From positions 595,436 through 659,435 of the forward strand of contig NZ_QNRH01000001.1 in NCBI RefSeq assembly GCF_003314995.1: a stretch of 64,000 bases of DNA, in the 5' to 3' direction. The notes under the pieces are model-generated. The model made no database searches and was not told the origin of the DNA. It saw only the letters and a list, made by a program, of their open reading frames with translations. This stretch comes from Pseudochrobactrum asaccharolyticum. GTDB lineage: Bacteria > Pseudomonadota > Alphaproteobacteria > Rhizobiales > Rhizobiaceae. Both the position numbers and the translations under genes were made by a program. Below, piece by piece: positions 49,211-58,955 of this stretch (position 1 is its first letter; every line of letters starts with the position of its first letter).

Positions 49211-49373
49211 AAATAAGATTGCTTTTTGTTAGACGAAAAGCATTCTGTTTGTGACTTACGCATTATCCATTGCACCTGAACGGGATGAGATGCCCGTTCC
49301 GGCTTTGCAGGAAATGCACAAATTCTAATAGGACTGCCGGTTGAGCAGTCTGACAATATACAGGAGAGGCCCT

Positions 49374-49880
49374 ATGGCTTATAAAGATCCGGAAAATACA
49401 CTGGTACTGGAAACCACCAAGGGTACTGTTGCAATCGAACTTTATCCTGATCTGGCACCAGGTCACGTTGCCCGCATTAAAGAGCTGGCACGCGAAGGCG
49501 CTTATGACGGCGTTGTATTCCACCGCGTCATCGATGGTTTCATGGCGCAGACCGGCGACGTGAAGTTCGGCAAGCAGGGCGGTTCCAGCTTCAATCCATC
49601 CCGCGCCGGTATGGGTGGTTCGGACAAGCCTGATCTGAAAGCTGAATTCAGCAACACCAAGCACGTACGCGGTACCTGCTCGATGGCACGCAGCCAGAAC
49701 CCGAACTCGGCTAACTCCCAGTTCTACATCTGCTTCACTGACGCGCCTTGGCTGGATCGCCAGTACTCCGTATGGGGTCAGGTAATCGAAGGCATGGACA
49801 ATGTTGACAAAATCAAGCGCGGTGAGCCGGTAACTGATCCGGATTCAATTACATCCGCTAAGATCGCTGCCGACATTTAA
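49374..49880 (+). CDS. ppiB: Cytoplasmic peptidyl-prolyl cis-trans isomerase (cyclophilin)
   Basis: 168 aa, no signal peptide. Same fold as its neighbour: FHRVIDGFMAQTGD and SQFYICF active-site motifs and the WGQVIEGMDNVDKI end. The ATG at 49374 follows AGGAGAGG. The pair clearly arose by duplication, with one copy gaining or losing the export signal. A strong terminator follows. Confidence 0.96.
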   Translation: MAYKDPENTLVLETTKGTVAIELYPDLAPGHVARIKELAREGAYDGVVFHRVIDGFMAQTGDVKFGKQGGSSFNPSRAGMGGSDKPDLKAEFSNTKHVRGTCSMARSQNPNSANSQFYICFTDAPWLDRQYSVWGQVIEGMDNVDKIKRGEPVTDPDSITSAKIAADI

Positions 49881-49901
49881 TCTGTCAGCCTGCTGATTTG
49901 A

Positions 49902-49942
49902 GGGCGCGTTATGGTTCAAACCGTAACGCGCCCTTTATTTTT
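49902..49942 (+). terminator. Intrinsic terminator after ppiB
   Basis: 10-bp GC-rich stem GGGCGCGTTA/TAACGCGCCC (49902-49911, 49924-49933) and a T-rich tail. Confidence 0.92.
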
Positions 49943-50014
49943 TGCCCGCTGTTCTATATGGCAGGGCAATGCGAATTTTAGAAAAATTTGAACTCCCTGA
50001 AATTGAGGCCAGTG

Positions 50015-51088
50015 ATGCGCGTCGATCTGTTTGATTTTGACCTGCCGGAAGAGCGTATAGCGCTGCGTCCGGTGACCCCGCGCTATCATGCAAAATTGTT
50101 GCGCGTCATTCCGGATCAGCCTTTGCAGGATCTGCATGTTGGTGATTTGCCGGATCTGCTGCGCGAAGGCGATGCGCTGGTTTTCAATGATACCAAAGTT
50201 ATTCCGGCACAACTGGAAGGCACACGCGAACGTGACGGCACTGTCGCAACAGTGAGTGCGACCTTGCATATGCGTACCGGTGCTGACCGCTGGAAAGCGT
50301 TTTTGCGTCCTGCAAAACGCGTGAAGCAAGGCGAACGCATCCGTTTCGGTCATTCCGGTTCCAGCTGCTTCTTAGGCACCTTGGATGCCCTGGTTGCAGA
50401 AAAACACGACAGTGGCGAAGTGCTGCTGGTGTTTGATGTTTCCGGCGCTGTGCTGGATGAAGCGATTGCGTCGGTCGGCCATATTCCGCTGCCGCCTTAT
50501 ATCGCGTCCAAACGGGCGGAGGATGCGCAGGACAGGCAGGATTATCAGACCGTCTATGCTCGCGAAGAAGGGGCTGTTGCAGCACCAACTGCTGGTCTGC
50601 ATTTTACGCCGGAACTACTGGAGCGTATCCGCGCCAAAGGCGTGGAAGAGCATTTTGTGACCCTGCATGTGGGCGCAGGCACATTCCTGCCGGTTAAGGC
50701 AGATGATACTGCCGATCACAAAATGCACGCGGAAATCGGCTATGTCTCCGAGGAAACCGCAGCAGCACTCAATCGTGTGCATGAGCGTGGCGGACGGATT
50801 ATCTCTGTCGGCACGACATCACTGCGCCTGATTGAAAGTGCAGCAGGCGAGGACGGTATTATTCGTCCGTGGTCAGGCGCGACCGATATCTTCATCACGC
50901 CCGGCTATAAATTTCGCGCGATTGATATGTTGATGACCAATTTCCATCTGCCGCGCTCGACATTGTTCATGCTGGTCTCGGCTTTCAGCGGTTTCGAGAC
51001 AATGCAGGCGGCCTATGCCCATGCCATTAGCAATGAATACCGGTTTTATTCCTATGGCGATGCCAGCCTTCTGACGCTTCGCACTTAA
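50015..51088 (+). CDS. queA: tRNA preQ1(34) S-adenosylmethionine ribosyltransferase-isomerase
   Basis: Converts preQ1 in tRNA to epoxyqueuosine using the ribosyl group of SAM. 357 aa from the ATG at 50015 ([19 protein letters not shown]), preceded by GAGG. Conserved blocks [42 protein letters not shown] and [17 protein letters not shown] are present. The stop codon shares a base with the tgt start, so the two queuosine genes form an operon. Confidence 0.97.
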   Translation: MRVDLFDFDLPEERIALRPVTPRYHAKLLRVIPDQPLQDLHVGDLPDLLREGDALVFNDTKVIPAQLEGTRERDGTVATVSATLHMRTGADRWKAFLRPAKRVKQGERIRFGHSGSSCFLGTLDALVAEKHDSGEVLLVFDVSGAVLDEAIASVGHIPLPPYIASKRAEDAQDRQDYQTVYAREEGAVAAPTAGLHFTPELLERIRAKGVEEHFVTLHVGAGTFLPVKADDTADHKMHAEIGYVSEETAAALNRVHERGGRIISVGTTSLRLIESAAGEDGIIRPWSGATDIFITPGYKFRAIDMLMTNFHLPRSTLFMLVSAFSGFETMQAAYAHAISNEYRFYSYGDASLLTLRT

Positions 51089-52236
51089 TGGACTCTGATA
51101 TGACTAGTGAAAATTTTGAATTCAAAGTGCTGGCAACAGACGGCAAAGCACGTCGCGGTGAAATCACCATGCCGCGCGGCACTATCCGCACACCGGCCTT
51201 TATGCCGGTTGGCACCGCGGGCACCGTTAAAGCCATGTATATGGATCAGGTCAAAGACCTTGGCGCGGATATCATTCTCGGCAATACCTATCATCTGATG
51301 CTGCGTCCGGGTGCCGAGCGCGTGGCACGTCTTGGCGGTTTGCATGAATTTGGTGGCTGGCAGGGGCCGATCCTCACCGATTCCGGCGGCTTTCAGGTAA
51401 TGTCGCTGGCGCAGTTGCGTAAGCTGACAGAGCAGGGCGTAACTTTCCGTTCGCATATTGACGGCCGCGCTTATGAAATGTCACCGGAGCGCTCGATTGA
51501 AATTCAGGGGCTGCTCGATAGCGATATCCAGATGCAGCTGGATGAGTGTACCGCACTGCCTGCATCCTTCAATGTCATGCAGAAAGCGATGGAACTGTCA
51601 TTGCGCTGGGCAGAACGTTGTAAAGTGGCTTTCGGCGATCAGCCGGGCAAGGCGATGTTCGGTATCGTGCAGGGCGGCGATAATGTACAGCTGCGCGAAC
51701 AATCCGCACAGGCGCTGAAGGATATGGATCTCAAAGGCTATGCCGTTGGTGGTCTGGCTGTTGGTGAGCCGCAGCAGGTGATGCTGGATATGCTGGATGT
51801 GACCTGTCCGATCCTGCCGCATGAAAAGCCACGTTATCTGATGGGCGTTGGTACGCCGGATGATATGCTGAAGTCGGTTGCGCGCGGCATTGATATGTTC
51901 GACTGCGTGATGCCGACCCGTGCAGGCCGTCACGGTCTGGCCTTTACCCGTCGCGGTAAGGTAAACCTGCGTAATGCGCGTCATGCGGAAGATCATCGAC
52001 CATTAGATGAAATGTCAGCCTGTCCGGCATCGAGCCAGTATAGCCGTGCCTATCTGCATCATCTGGTGAAATCCAATGAAGCACTGGGCGGTATGCTGCT
52101 GACATGGAACAACTTGCATTATTATCAGTATCTGATGCAGGGTATCCGCGACGCGATTGAAGCAGGTCGCTTCAATGACTTCTTTGAAGAGACGACAGCG
52201 GAATGGGCCAAAGGCGATATTGCGCCTCTGGGATAA
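51088..52236 (+). CDS. tgt: tRNA-guanine transglycosylase (queuine/preQ1 insertion), zinc site degenerate
   Basis: Exchanges guanine-34 of GUN-anticodon tRNAs for preQ1. 382 aa. Catalytic Asp98 (LTDSGGFQ) and Asp272 ([12 protein letters not shown]) and the GGLAVGE substrate loop are intact. The zinc site is not: the usual CxCxxC reads Ser310-Ala-Cys312-Pro-Ala-Ser315, and the distal ligand in the usual THN context is Asn341 (LTWNNL). Only Cys312 of four ligands remains, yet the adjacent YSRAYLHHL is normal, so the fold probably stays intact without zinc. A start at 51100 is possible. Confidence 0.95.
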   Translation: MDSDMTSENFEFKVLATDGKARRGEITMPRGTIRTPAFMPVGTAGTVKAMYMDQVKDLGADIILGNTYHLMLRPGAERVARLGGLHEFGGWQGPILTDSGGFQVMSLAQLRKLTEQGVTFRSHIDGRAYEMSPERSIEIQGLLDSDIQMQLDECTALPASFNVMQKAMELSLRWAERCKVAFGDQPGKAMFGIVQGGDNVQLREQSAQALKDMDLKGYAVGGLAVGEPQQVMLDMLDVTCPILPHEKPRYLMGVGTPDDMLKSVARGIDMFDCVMPTRAGRHGLAFTRRGKVNLRNARHAEDHRPLDEMSACPASSQYSRAYLHHLVKSNEALGGMLLTWNNLHYYQYLMQGIRDAIEAGRFNDFFEETTAEWAKGDIAPLG

Positions 52237-52243
52237 TTAAAAG

Positions 52244-52268
52244 AAAAGCGGGAGAAATCCCGCTTTTT
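52244..52268 (+). terminator. Intrinsic terminator of queA-tgt
   Basis: 10-bp stem AAAAGCGGGA/TCCCGCTTTT with a GAAA loop and T-tail; the A-run allows use from both sides. Confidence 0.92.
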
Positions 52269-52270
52269 TA

Positions 52271-52987
52271 TTATTCTGCTGCTTGTTTTGCCGCTTCCAG
52301 CAAATCGCTGGCCATATCCAGTGTCAGCTCGTCATAATGCGAGATGATGCAGCTTGGTTCAAAATGCGAGACATGCAGATCGGTATAGCCAAAATCCACG
52401 GCAATCACCGGAATGCCTGCTGCTTTAGCGGCATCAATATCGGCACGACTGTCACCGACCATAATCGCCTGATGCGGATTACCTTGCGCCTGTGCAATCG
52501 TATCTGTCAGATGGCGCGGATCAGGTTTGCGGTAAGGGAAGGTGTCTTGTCCGCAGATAGCGAGGAAACGATGTGCTTCGCCCATGCCTTCGAGTAATGT
52601 TTTGGCGCTGATTTCAAATTTATTGGTGCAGACGGCAAGACCATATCCCGCATCGCTTAAACGGTCGAGGCAGGCCAGCACGCCGGGATAGAAAACTGAG
52701 CTGCCTGGCATATTGCCGTTATAATGCTCCATGAACAGAGCAAACAATTTCTGCATATCAGCATCTGTCAGCTGACGGTTCTGAGCCTGATAAGCGCGCT
52801 CAATCATTACTTTAGCGCCGGAGCCGACAAATTTGCGCAAGGCAACAGGATCAGCCGGTGTCAGACCACCTGCAATCAGGCAATGGTTTAGGCTGTCGAG
52901 CAAATCCGGAGCGGTATCGACCAATGTCCCGTCGAGATCAAACACAATAACGGGACGCGCTGCGGTGCTGGCGGAGGAATGAGACAT
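52271..52987 (-). CDS. gph: Phosphoglycolate phosphatase (HAD superfamily)
   Basis: Dephosphorylates 2-phosphoglycolate, a by-product of oxidative DNA repair. 238 aa from the ATG at 52987 (MSHSSAS), which follows AAAGGG; a start seven codons upstream is possible. HAD motifs are visible: I VFDLDGTLVDTAPDL, II VCTNK, III KPDPRHL and IV VGDSRADIDAAKAAG. Specificity for phosphoglycolate is by family resemblance. Confidence 0.9.
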   Translation of the reverse strand: MSHSSASTAARPVIVFDLDGTLVDTAPDLLDSLNHCLIAGGLTPADPVALRKFVGSGAKVMIERAYQAQNRQLTDADMQKLFALFMEHYNGNMPGSSVFYPGVLACLDRLSDAGYGLAVCTNKFEISAKTLLEGMGEAHRFLAICGQDTFPYRKPDPRHLTDTIAQAQGNPHQAIMVGDSRADIDAAKAAGIPVIAVDFGYTDLHVSHFEPSCIISHYDELTLDMASDLLEAAKQAAE

Positions 52988-53259
52988 ATCTGCCCTTTGA
53001 CTTGTCACTATTTCAGAGAGCGGTCACCAAAACGCGCCGCAATCATTACAAAATCTATCTGAAATGTCGTTTATTGATAGTCTTTTTCAGTAAATAGATG
53101 AAATGAGAACAATAATATATTTGCCGCGCGTGATGCCCGTGCTACAGCAGTGCGGAAATAAGCAGCATTAATGATGTTTTGCGCCTTGTTTGCACAACTT
53201 GTTAAGGCTTACAGCGTTTTGCAGTCAAACCTGCAGATGAAAATACGGGAAGCAGATTT

Positions 53260-53955
53260 ATGAGTTCGGTCGATCCGCGTCAGTTGAAAATTGCCGCAGC
53301 TGCTGAGGCTTTAACCCATGTGAAAAGTGGTATGAAGCTTGGCATCGGTACCGGCTCGACAGCGGAAGAATTCGTGCGTTTGCTGGCTGTTAAAGTAGCT
53401 GAAGGCTTTGAAATCATCGGTGTGCCGACATCTGAGCGCACTGCTGCTTTGTGTAGTGAGCTGGGCGTGCCGCTGACAACACTGGAAGAAACCCCGCATC
53501 TTGATCTCACTATTGACGGTGCAGATGAAGTTGACGGTGATCTGTCGCTGATCAAAGGCGGCGGCGGTGCTTTATTGCGCGAGAAAATTGTCGCTGCTGC
53601 ATCCGATGCTATGATCGTTATTGCTGACGAATCAAAAATCGTTGATACACTCGGACGATTCCCGCTGCCGGTTGAAGTGAACCGTTTTGGCCTTGCCGCA
53701 ACGAAAATTGCGATTGAAAAGGCCATTACGGATCTTGGTCTGGAAGCGCCGCTGAGCCTGCGCATGAAAGACGGCGAAATTTTTGTGACGGATGGCGGGC
53801 ATTATATTCTTGATGCATCTTTTGGCCGTATTCCGGATACAAAAGCATTATCAGACGCACTCTTCGCCATTCCCGGCGTGGTTGAGCATGGTTTGTTTAT
53901 CGGGCTTGCGCGTGTTGCGGTTATCGCGGGCACCTCAGGTATCCGGACACTGTAG
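53260..53955 (+). CDS. rpiA: Ribose-5-phosphate isomerase A
   Basis: Interconverts ribose 5-phosphate and ribulose 5-phosphate. 231 aa. The phosphate loop [12 protein letters not shown], the catalytic [24 protein letters not shown] (Asp and Glu residues) and the C-terminal block [18 protein letters not shown] are present. The ATG at 53260 is used. The stop runs straight into a palindromic repeat. Confidence 0.96.
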   Translation: MSSVDPRQLKIAAAAEALTHVKSGMKLGIGTGSTAEEFVRLLAVKVAEGFEIIGVPTSERTAALCSELGVPLTTLEETPHLDLTIDGADEVDGDLSLIKGGGGALLREKIVAAASDAMIVIADESKIVDTLGRFPLPVEVNRFGLAATKIAIEKAITDLGLEAPLSLRMKDGEIFVTDGGHYILDASFGRIPDTKALSDALFAIPGVVEHGLFIGLARVAVIAGTSGIRTL

Positions 53956-54052
53956 CGCATTCCGAAAAGTGTGAGCGGTTTTCGGATAAAATGCGCGTAA
54001 AGACAAAAAAGCAGAGTGGTTTCGACGGTTCAATATGAACTGAAACTGCTTT
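53955..54052. repeat. Rhizobial-type palindromic repeats after rpiA
   Basis: Unit 1: GCGCATTCCGAAAA / TTTTCGGATAAAATGCGC (53955-53996). Unit 2: AAGCAG with nested GTTTC/GAAAC and GTTCA-ATA-TGAAC, ending at CTGCTT (54009-54052). Both match the mosaic repeat recognised at 27205-27260 and at 15049-15094. Unit 1 begins immediately after the rpiA stop and may act as its 3' end. Confidence 0.75.
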
Positions 54053-54163
54053 CTTAATTCTGTAATTCATATCTGTCCGGCAACGGTCAGAAATAAAAAA
54101 ATCGCATACCGTTGTTCCTGATGAACCGGAAATGCACTCAATAAAAAACGGAGTATTGACCAT

Positions 54164-54688
54164 ATGACCAAGGCAATTGGCTATCGCCGTCTTATTGCGC
54201 CACTGGCGGCGCTTACAGTGTTGGCTGGTGTCAATCTCGCGCAGGCTCAGGAGGCTTCACAGTCTCATCTGGCAGCTGCGCGTGCTGCAATCGCGGCAAT
54301 CGGCGCTACCGAACAGTTCGACGGCATTCTGCCACGCGCTGCACAGGCACTGAAGGCTGAACTGATTCAGAAAGACCCGAATCTGGAAGCAATCATCACC
54401 AAAACCGTTGATGATAAGGCAATCGCACTGGCTGCCCGTCGTTCCGATCTGGAAACTGAAGCTGCCCGCGTTTACGCAACATCTTTCTCTGAAGATGAAC
54501 TGAAATCCATCAGCGCATTCTATACTTCTGAAGCCGGTAAGAAGCTGATCTCGGAAGGTCCGATCGTAACCCGTGAAGTGCTGAAGGCTGCAGAAGTCTG
54601 GCAGAACGGTGTTGCCCGTGATCTGGCGATGCAGGTTGGCGAAGTTCTGTCGAAAGCTGCCGGCAGCGCAGCTCCTGCTGCCGAATAA
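54164..54688 (+). CDS. DUF2059 periplasmic protein
   Basis: 174 aa with a cleavable signal peptide (LAALTVLAGVNLAQAQ, cleavage after AQA). The mature part is helical and fits the DUF2059 domain (ARVYATSFSEDELKSISAFYTSEAGKKLI), found in many Gram-negative exported proteins and of unknown function. A terminator follows. Confidence 0.85.
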   Translation: MTKAIGYRRLIAPLAALTVLAGVNLAQAQEASQSHLAAARAAIAAIGATEQFDGILPRAAQALKAELIQKDPNLEAIITKTVDDKAIALAARRSDLETEAARVYATSFSEDELKSISAFYTSEAGKKLISEGPIVTREVLKAAEVWQNGVARDLAMQVGEVLSKAAGSAAPAAE

Positions 54689-54741
54689 AAGCAAGTAGCG
54701 CAGCTCATGGCTAGCGCCGTGTCAGTCTTATAAATTTATTC

Positions 54742-54776
54742 AACAAGCCCGGCCTCTGAGCCGGGCTTGTTGTTTT
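54742..54776 (+). terminator. Intrinsic terminator after the DUF2059 gene
   Basis: 12-bp stem AACAAGCCCGGC/GCCGGGCTTGTT with a 6-nt loop and short T-run. Confidence 0.92.
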
Positions 54777-54866
54777 AGATAGATTTCTGGCTTTCAGTGC
54801 CACCTCTTGTTAAACCATGTGCCAAGCAACATATTCTGAGACAGATCAAAAACTTCGGAGAATAAA

Positions 54867-56261
54867 ATGACCAGTTATGACTATGACCTGTTTGTGATCG
54901 GCGGCGGTTCCGGCGGTGTGCGGGCAGGGCGTCTTGCCGGAGCAATGGGAAAGAAAGTCGGACTGGCTGAAGAATATCGCATGGGCGGCACCTGCGTGAT
55001 CCGTGGCTGTGTGCCGAAAAAGCTTTATGTTTATGCATCGCAGTTTCCGGAGCATTTCAGTGATGCTGCCGGTTATGGCTGGACAGTCGGTGAAACCAGC
55101 TTCGACTGGTCAAAACTGGTTGCTAATAAAGTCACCGAAATTGCCCGACTTGAAGGCTTCTATGTCGAAGGTTTGGATAATTCGAAGGTTGATATTCTGC
55201 GTCATCGCGCTGTGCTCAAAGATGCGCATACGATTGAACTGGTTGGTGCAGGTAAGACTGTCACCGCTGAAACGATTCTGATCGCCACCGGTGGGCATCC
55301 GTTTATGGATGATGCCATGCCGGGTCACGAGCTTTGTGTGAATTCCGATCAGATTTTTGATCTGCCGGAACTGCCGAAATCCATCGTCATTCAGGGCGGC
55401 GGTTACATTGCGGTAGAATTCGCCGGTATTTTCAATGGTCTGGGTGTTGAAACCACGCTGGTCTATCGCGGCAAGCAAATTTTGAAAAACTTTGATAGCG
55501 ATGCATTCCGCCTCGTTACAGATTCTATGATCGAAAAGGGCATCCGCATTGTTACGGAAGCCAAAGTGGATGCAGTTGCGGAAGCTGAAGACGATTTTCG
55601 TTTGAATGTCACCCTGAGCAACGGCGAAGTTCTGGCTGCTGATCAGGTGTTGCAGGCAATCGGCCGAGTGCCGAACACCAAAGGTCTCGGCCTTGAAAAT
55701 GCCGGTGTGAAGCAGGCCGCCGACGGATCGATCATCGTGGATGAATATTCTCATACCAATATTGAGAATATCTGGGCGGTGGGCGATGTGACCAATCGTG
55801 TTCAGCTGACACCGGTCGCTATTCATGAGGCTATGTGCTTCCTTGAAACCGCATTTAAGGGCAATCCGGTTCGGCCTGATCATGAATTGATTCCAACTGC
55901 GGTTTTCTCACAGCCGGAAATCGGTACTGTAGGGATGTCGGAAGAAGAAGCCGCCAAACAATATGCGAATGTTGAAATCTATCGCGCATTGTTCCGCCCG
56001 ATGCGTAACACACTGGCCGGTCGTTTCGACAAGATGCTGACCAAGCTGGTGGTGGATGGTGACAGCCGTAAAGTGCTGGGCGCCCATGTGGTCGGCCCAG
56101 ATGCCGGTGAAATGGCACAGTTGCTCGGTGTAGCCTTGAAAGCTGCGGCAACAAAGGATGATTTCGACCGTACCATGGCGCTGCATCCTTCTGCTGCGGA
56201 AGAGTTTGTAACCATGTATACGCCGAGCTATCGTTTGGTGAATGGTGTGCGCGAAGGCTAA
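54867..56261 (+). CDS. gor: Glutathione-disulfide reductase
   Basis: NADPH-dependent flavoenzyme that keeps glutathione reduced. 464 aa. FAD-binding GGGSGGVRAGR near residue 12, the redox disulfide GGTCVIRGCVPKKL, the NADPH fold GGGYIAVEFAGIF and the C-terminal catalytic HPSAAEEFVTM are all visible. The ATG follows GGAGA. Specificity for glutathione instead of trypanothione or lipoamide fits the loop around VPKKLYVYAS. Confidence 0.93.
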   Translation: MTSYDYDLFVIGGGSGGVRAGRLAGAMGKKVGLAEEYRMGGTCVIRGCVPKKLYVYASQFPEHFSDAAGYGWTVGETSFDWSKLVANKVTEIARLEGFYVEGLDNSKVDILRHRAVLKDAHTIELVGAGKTVTAETILIATGGHPFMDDAMPGHELCVNSDQIFDLPELPKSIVIQGGGYIAVEFAGIFNGLGVETTLVYRGKQILKNFDSDAFRLVTDSMIEKGIRIVTEAKVDAVAEAEDDFRLNVTLSNGEVLAADQVLQAIGRVPNTKGLGLENAGVKQAADGSIIVDEYSHTNIENIWAVGDVTNRVQLTPVAIHEAMCFLETAFKGNPVRPDHELIPTAVFSQPEIGTVGMSEEEAAKQYANVEIYRALFRPMRNTLAGRFDKMLTKLVVDGDSRKVLGAHVVGPDAGEMAQLLGVALKAAATKDDFDRTMALHPSAAEEFVTMYTPSYRLVNGVREG

Positions 56262-56511
56262 GTTATTCGCTCTGAAAATAAGACAGAGTGGCAGACCGGC
56301 GGTGCAAATCGTCGGTTTTTCATTGGAAAATTACAATAAGCTCTCTGAATCTTGGCAAAAATGACACGCGAGCCGGCACGCGTGCATTTGCGTCTGGTTT
56401 ATTGTCTTGGGGTGGATTATATACGCAGGGTTGTTATCGCAATGGTGCGGTACAGCAGGGGATATTGAAAAAAACTTTAACTAAAAGTTTGAAAATAACA
56501 CAGGTGCTATA

Positions 56512-57891
56512 ATGACGAAGAACTGGACACCGCAATCCTGGAGAGGCATGCCGATTAAGCAAGTGCCTTCTTATCCGGACGCGCAGGCTTTGGCCGATGT
56601 CGAGGCTCGTCTGCGTACATATCCGCCTTTGGTTTTTGCAGGGGAAGCGCGCAAGCTTACCAGGCAACTGGCCGAAGTGGCTGAAGGTCGCGCCTTCCTT
56701 TTACAGGGTGGCGATTGTGCAGAAAGCTTTGCGGAACATGGCGCGGACAATATCCGCGACTTTTTCCGCGTATTTCTGCAGATGGCTGTCGTACTGACTT
56801 TTGGCGGATCACAGCCTGTGGTTAAAATTGGCCGTATCGCCGGACAGTTTGCCAAACCGCGCTCCAGCGATATTGAAACAATCAATGGTGTGGAATTGCC
56901 GTCTTACCGCGGCGATGTCATCAACGGCATTGAGTTCAATGAAGCCTCGCGCATCCCTGATCCGAACCGTCAGGAAATGGTTTACCGCCAGTCTGCGGCA
57001 ACACTCAACCTGCTGCGTGCTTTCGCACAGGGTGGCTATGCCAATCTGGAAAACGTGCATAAGTGGACGCTCGGCTTTGTCTCTGACAGCCCGCAAAATG
57101 AGCGTTACATTGCGCTGGCTAACCGTATTTCTGAAACCATCAATTTCATGCGCTCTATCGGCATTACCGCAGACAGCAACCATGCGCTGCGTGAAACCGA
57201 TTTCTACACCAGCCATGAAGCATTGCTGCTTGGCTATGAAGAAGCGCTGACCCGTGTGGATTCGACCTCGGGCGACTGGTATGGCACTTCCGGCCACATG
57301 ATGTGGATCGGTGACCGTACCCGTCAGCTTGACCATGCGCATATTGAATATTGCCGTGGTATCAAGAACCCGATTGGTATGAAATGCGGCCCGTCACTGG
57401 AAGCTGATGATCTGCTGCGCCTCATCGACCGTTTGAATCCGGAAAATGAAGCCGGTCGTCTGACCCTGATCGCCCGTTTTGGCTATGACAAGGTAGAAGA
57501 TCATCTGCCGCGTCTGATCCGTGCGGTTGAGAAGGAAGGCCGTAAGGTTGTCTGGTCCTGTGATCCGATGCATGGCAACACCATCACTGCTGCGGGCTAC
57601 AAGACCCGTCCGTTTGATCGTGTTCTGAAAGAAGTACAGAGCTTCTTTGCAGTGCATCAGGCCGAAGGCACTCATGCCGGTGGTATTCATATCGAAATGA
57701 CCGGTAAAAATGTGACTGAATGCACCGGTGGTGCACGTGCTATTTCTGCGGAAGAATTGTCCGATCGTTACCACACCCATTGCGACCCGCGCCTCAATGC
57801 GGATCAGGCTCTGGAGCTGGCTTTCCTCGTGGCAGAGCTTCTCAAAAAAGAACGTGATTCACAGCCTCAAAAAGTTGCGGCAAGTGCATAA
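56512..57891 (+). CDS. aroG: 3-deoxy-7-phosphoheptulonate synthase, class II (DAHP synthase)
   Basis: First step of the shikimate pathway: condenses phosphoenolpyruvate and erythrose 4-phosphate. 459 aa, the class II (plant/AroA-II) type. Metal and substrate motifs visible: [39 protein letters not shown] and [13 protein letters not shown]. The gene stands alone with a terminator; a 250-bp leader contains no obvious attenuator. The gene symbol follows usage in Rhizobiales. Confidence 0.95.
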   Translation: MTKNWTPQSWRGMPIKQVPSYPDAQALADVEARLRTYPPLVFAGEARKLTRQLAEVAEGRAFLLQGGDCAESFAEHGADNIRDFFRVFLQMAVVLTFGGSQPVVKIGRIAGQFAKPRSSDIETINGVELPSYRGDVINGIEFNEASRIPDPNRQEMVYRQSAATLNLLRAFAQGGYANLENVHKWTLGFVSDSPQNERYIALANRISETINFMRSIGITADSNHALRETDFYTSHEALLLGYEEALTRVDSTSGDWYGTSGHMMWIGDRTRQLDHAHIEYCRGIKNPIGMKCGPSLEADDLLRLIDRLNPENEAGRLTLIARFGYDKVEDHLPRLIRAVEKEGRKVVWSCDPMHGNTITAAGYKTRPFDRVLKEVQSFFAVHQAEGTHAGGIHIEMTGKNVTECTGGARAISAEELSDRYHTHCDPRLNADQALELAFLVAELLKKERDSQPQKVAASA

Positions 57892-57914
57892 TTTTTAATG
57901 CATAAAATGAATTT

Positions 57915-57952
57915 CGGGCGGGGCTTGGTTCCCGCCCGTATTGTATTTTTTG
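57915..57952 (+). terminator. Intrinsic terminator of the DAHP synthase gene
   Basis: 8-bp stem CGGGCGGG/CCCGCCCG (57915-57922, 57931-57938), 8-nt loop, T-rich tail. It is close to the dgkA start. Confidence 0.85.
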
Positions 57953-57973
57953 ACTGGTTTATTGCGGGGAATA

Positions 57974-58339
57974 ATGGAACGTATTTTCAAAGCATTTATC
58001 AACTCCATGCGGGCGCTGAACCATCTGGCACGCTTTGAAAAGCCGGTGCAGCAGGAACTGGTTTTGCTGCTGGTGTCCTTGCCGGTGGCGTGGTTTGTGG
58101 CGACAGACATGGCTTCTTATCTGCTGCTGGTTGGCGCAGTGGTGTTTTTGCTGCTGGTGGAAATCATCAACACGTCCGTGGAAGCAACCTGCAACGCAAT
58201 TAGTCGTGATTTCAAAAAAGACATTCAAATTGCTAAAGATTGCGGATCGCTTGCCGTGCTGATCGCTTCGATCATGTGTGCTGCGGTCTGGATCTATCAT
58301 CTTTGGCCTTATGTGCCGACGCTGGTTTTTCCTGCCTGA
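57974..58339 (+). CDS. dgkA: Diacylglycerol kinase
   Basis: Phosphorylates diacylglycerol in the inner membrane, recycling lipid left over from phosphoglycerol transfer to periplasmic glucans. 121 aa from the ATG at 57974, preceded by GGGGA. Three membrane helices; catalytic region EIINTSVEATCNAIS with the conserved glutamates, and IAKDCGSLAVLIAS. It is relevant that the opgB-like enzyme in this window would release diacylglycerol, although the genes are 23 kb apart. Confidence 0.95.
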   Translation: MERIFKAFINSMRALNHLARFEKPVQQELVLLLVSLPVAWFVATDMASYLLLVGAVVFLLLVEIINTSVEATCNAISRDFKKDIQIAKDCGSLAVLIASIMCAAVWIYHLWPYVPTLVFPA

Positions 58340-58421
58340 ATAAAGATAAATATGAGCATGTCAGCGTTTTAACAGCGGCATGACTTGACGGGAAAAACAA
58401 TGGCTTCGGGAGGAGCGCGCA

Positions 58422-58790
58422 ATGAGTGAGCATGTATTCGACGGGGCACAGATGCAGAGTGTTCGTTATGAAAATGCGGATATGGCCAATGCGGAGTTTC
58501 ATGGAGTAAACCTTGCAAATGCTCAGTTCTATGCCGTTTTGACCAAGGCTAAATTCACCGATACGAATTTAAGTGATGCAGTTTTTGACGATGTTAATCT
58601 CTCCGGCGCACGTTTGAACAATGTCAACTTGTCCGGAACCTCCATATCGGATGCTAATCTGTCCAACCTCGTTATAACTGACGCCACACTGGCAAATGTA
58701 GAAATCCGTAATGCTGATCTGACAGGTATGCGGATAAACGGCGTTCTGGTGAGCGATCTGTTCAAAGCCTATGAGCAGGTAACAGGTTAA
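58422..58790 (+). CDS. Pentapeptide-repeat protein
   Basis: 122 aa, made almost entirely of pentapeptide repeats A(D/N)LxX (MANAEFHGVNLANAQFYAV, LSDAVFDDVNLSGARL, LSGTSISDANLSNL), which fold into a right-handed beta-helix. The ATG follows GGAGGAG. Function unknown; some family members bind gyrase, but this one has no particular sign of that. A palindromic element follows. Confidence 0.9.
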   Translation: MSEHVFDGAQMQSVRYENADMANAEFHGVNLANAQFYAVLTKAKFTDTNLSDAVFDDVNLSGARLNNVNLSGTSISDANLSNLVITDATLANVEIRNADLTGMRINGVLVSDLFKAYEQVTG

Positions 58791-58812
58791 AATTTCTACA
58801 GTATAAAATATC

Positions 58813-58852
58813 AGAGCGACCTTTGTGCGCCCAAGAGGGCGCACGGCGCTCT
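58813..58852. repeat. Rhizobial-type palindromic element, second copy
   Basis: AGAGCG (58813-58818), internal loop ACCTTT, stem GTGCGCCC/GGGCGCAC with loop AAGA, GG, CGCTCT (58847-58852). It has the same plan as the element at 9145-9184, with compensating changes in both stems. Confidence 0.8.
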
Positions 58853-58955
58853 TGTGTGTTCTATCCTTAGTATCATTGAATAACTGCATTTCTATTCAAC
58901 GGTCTGTGCCCGTTTCTCATTGCAAGAAAATGGCAGTCGCGGTAATGCTGGTGAC

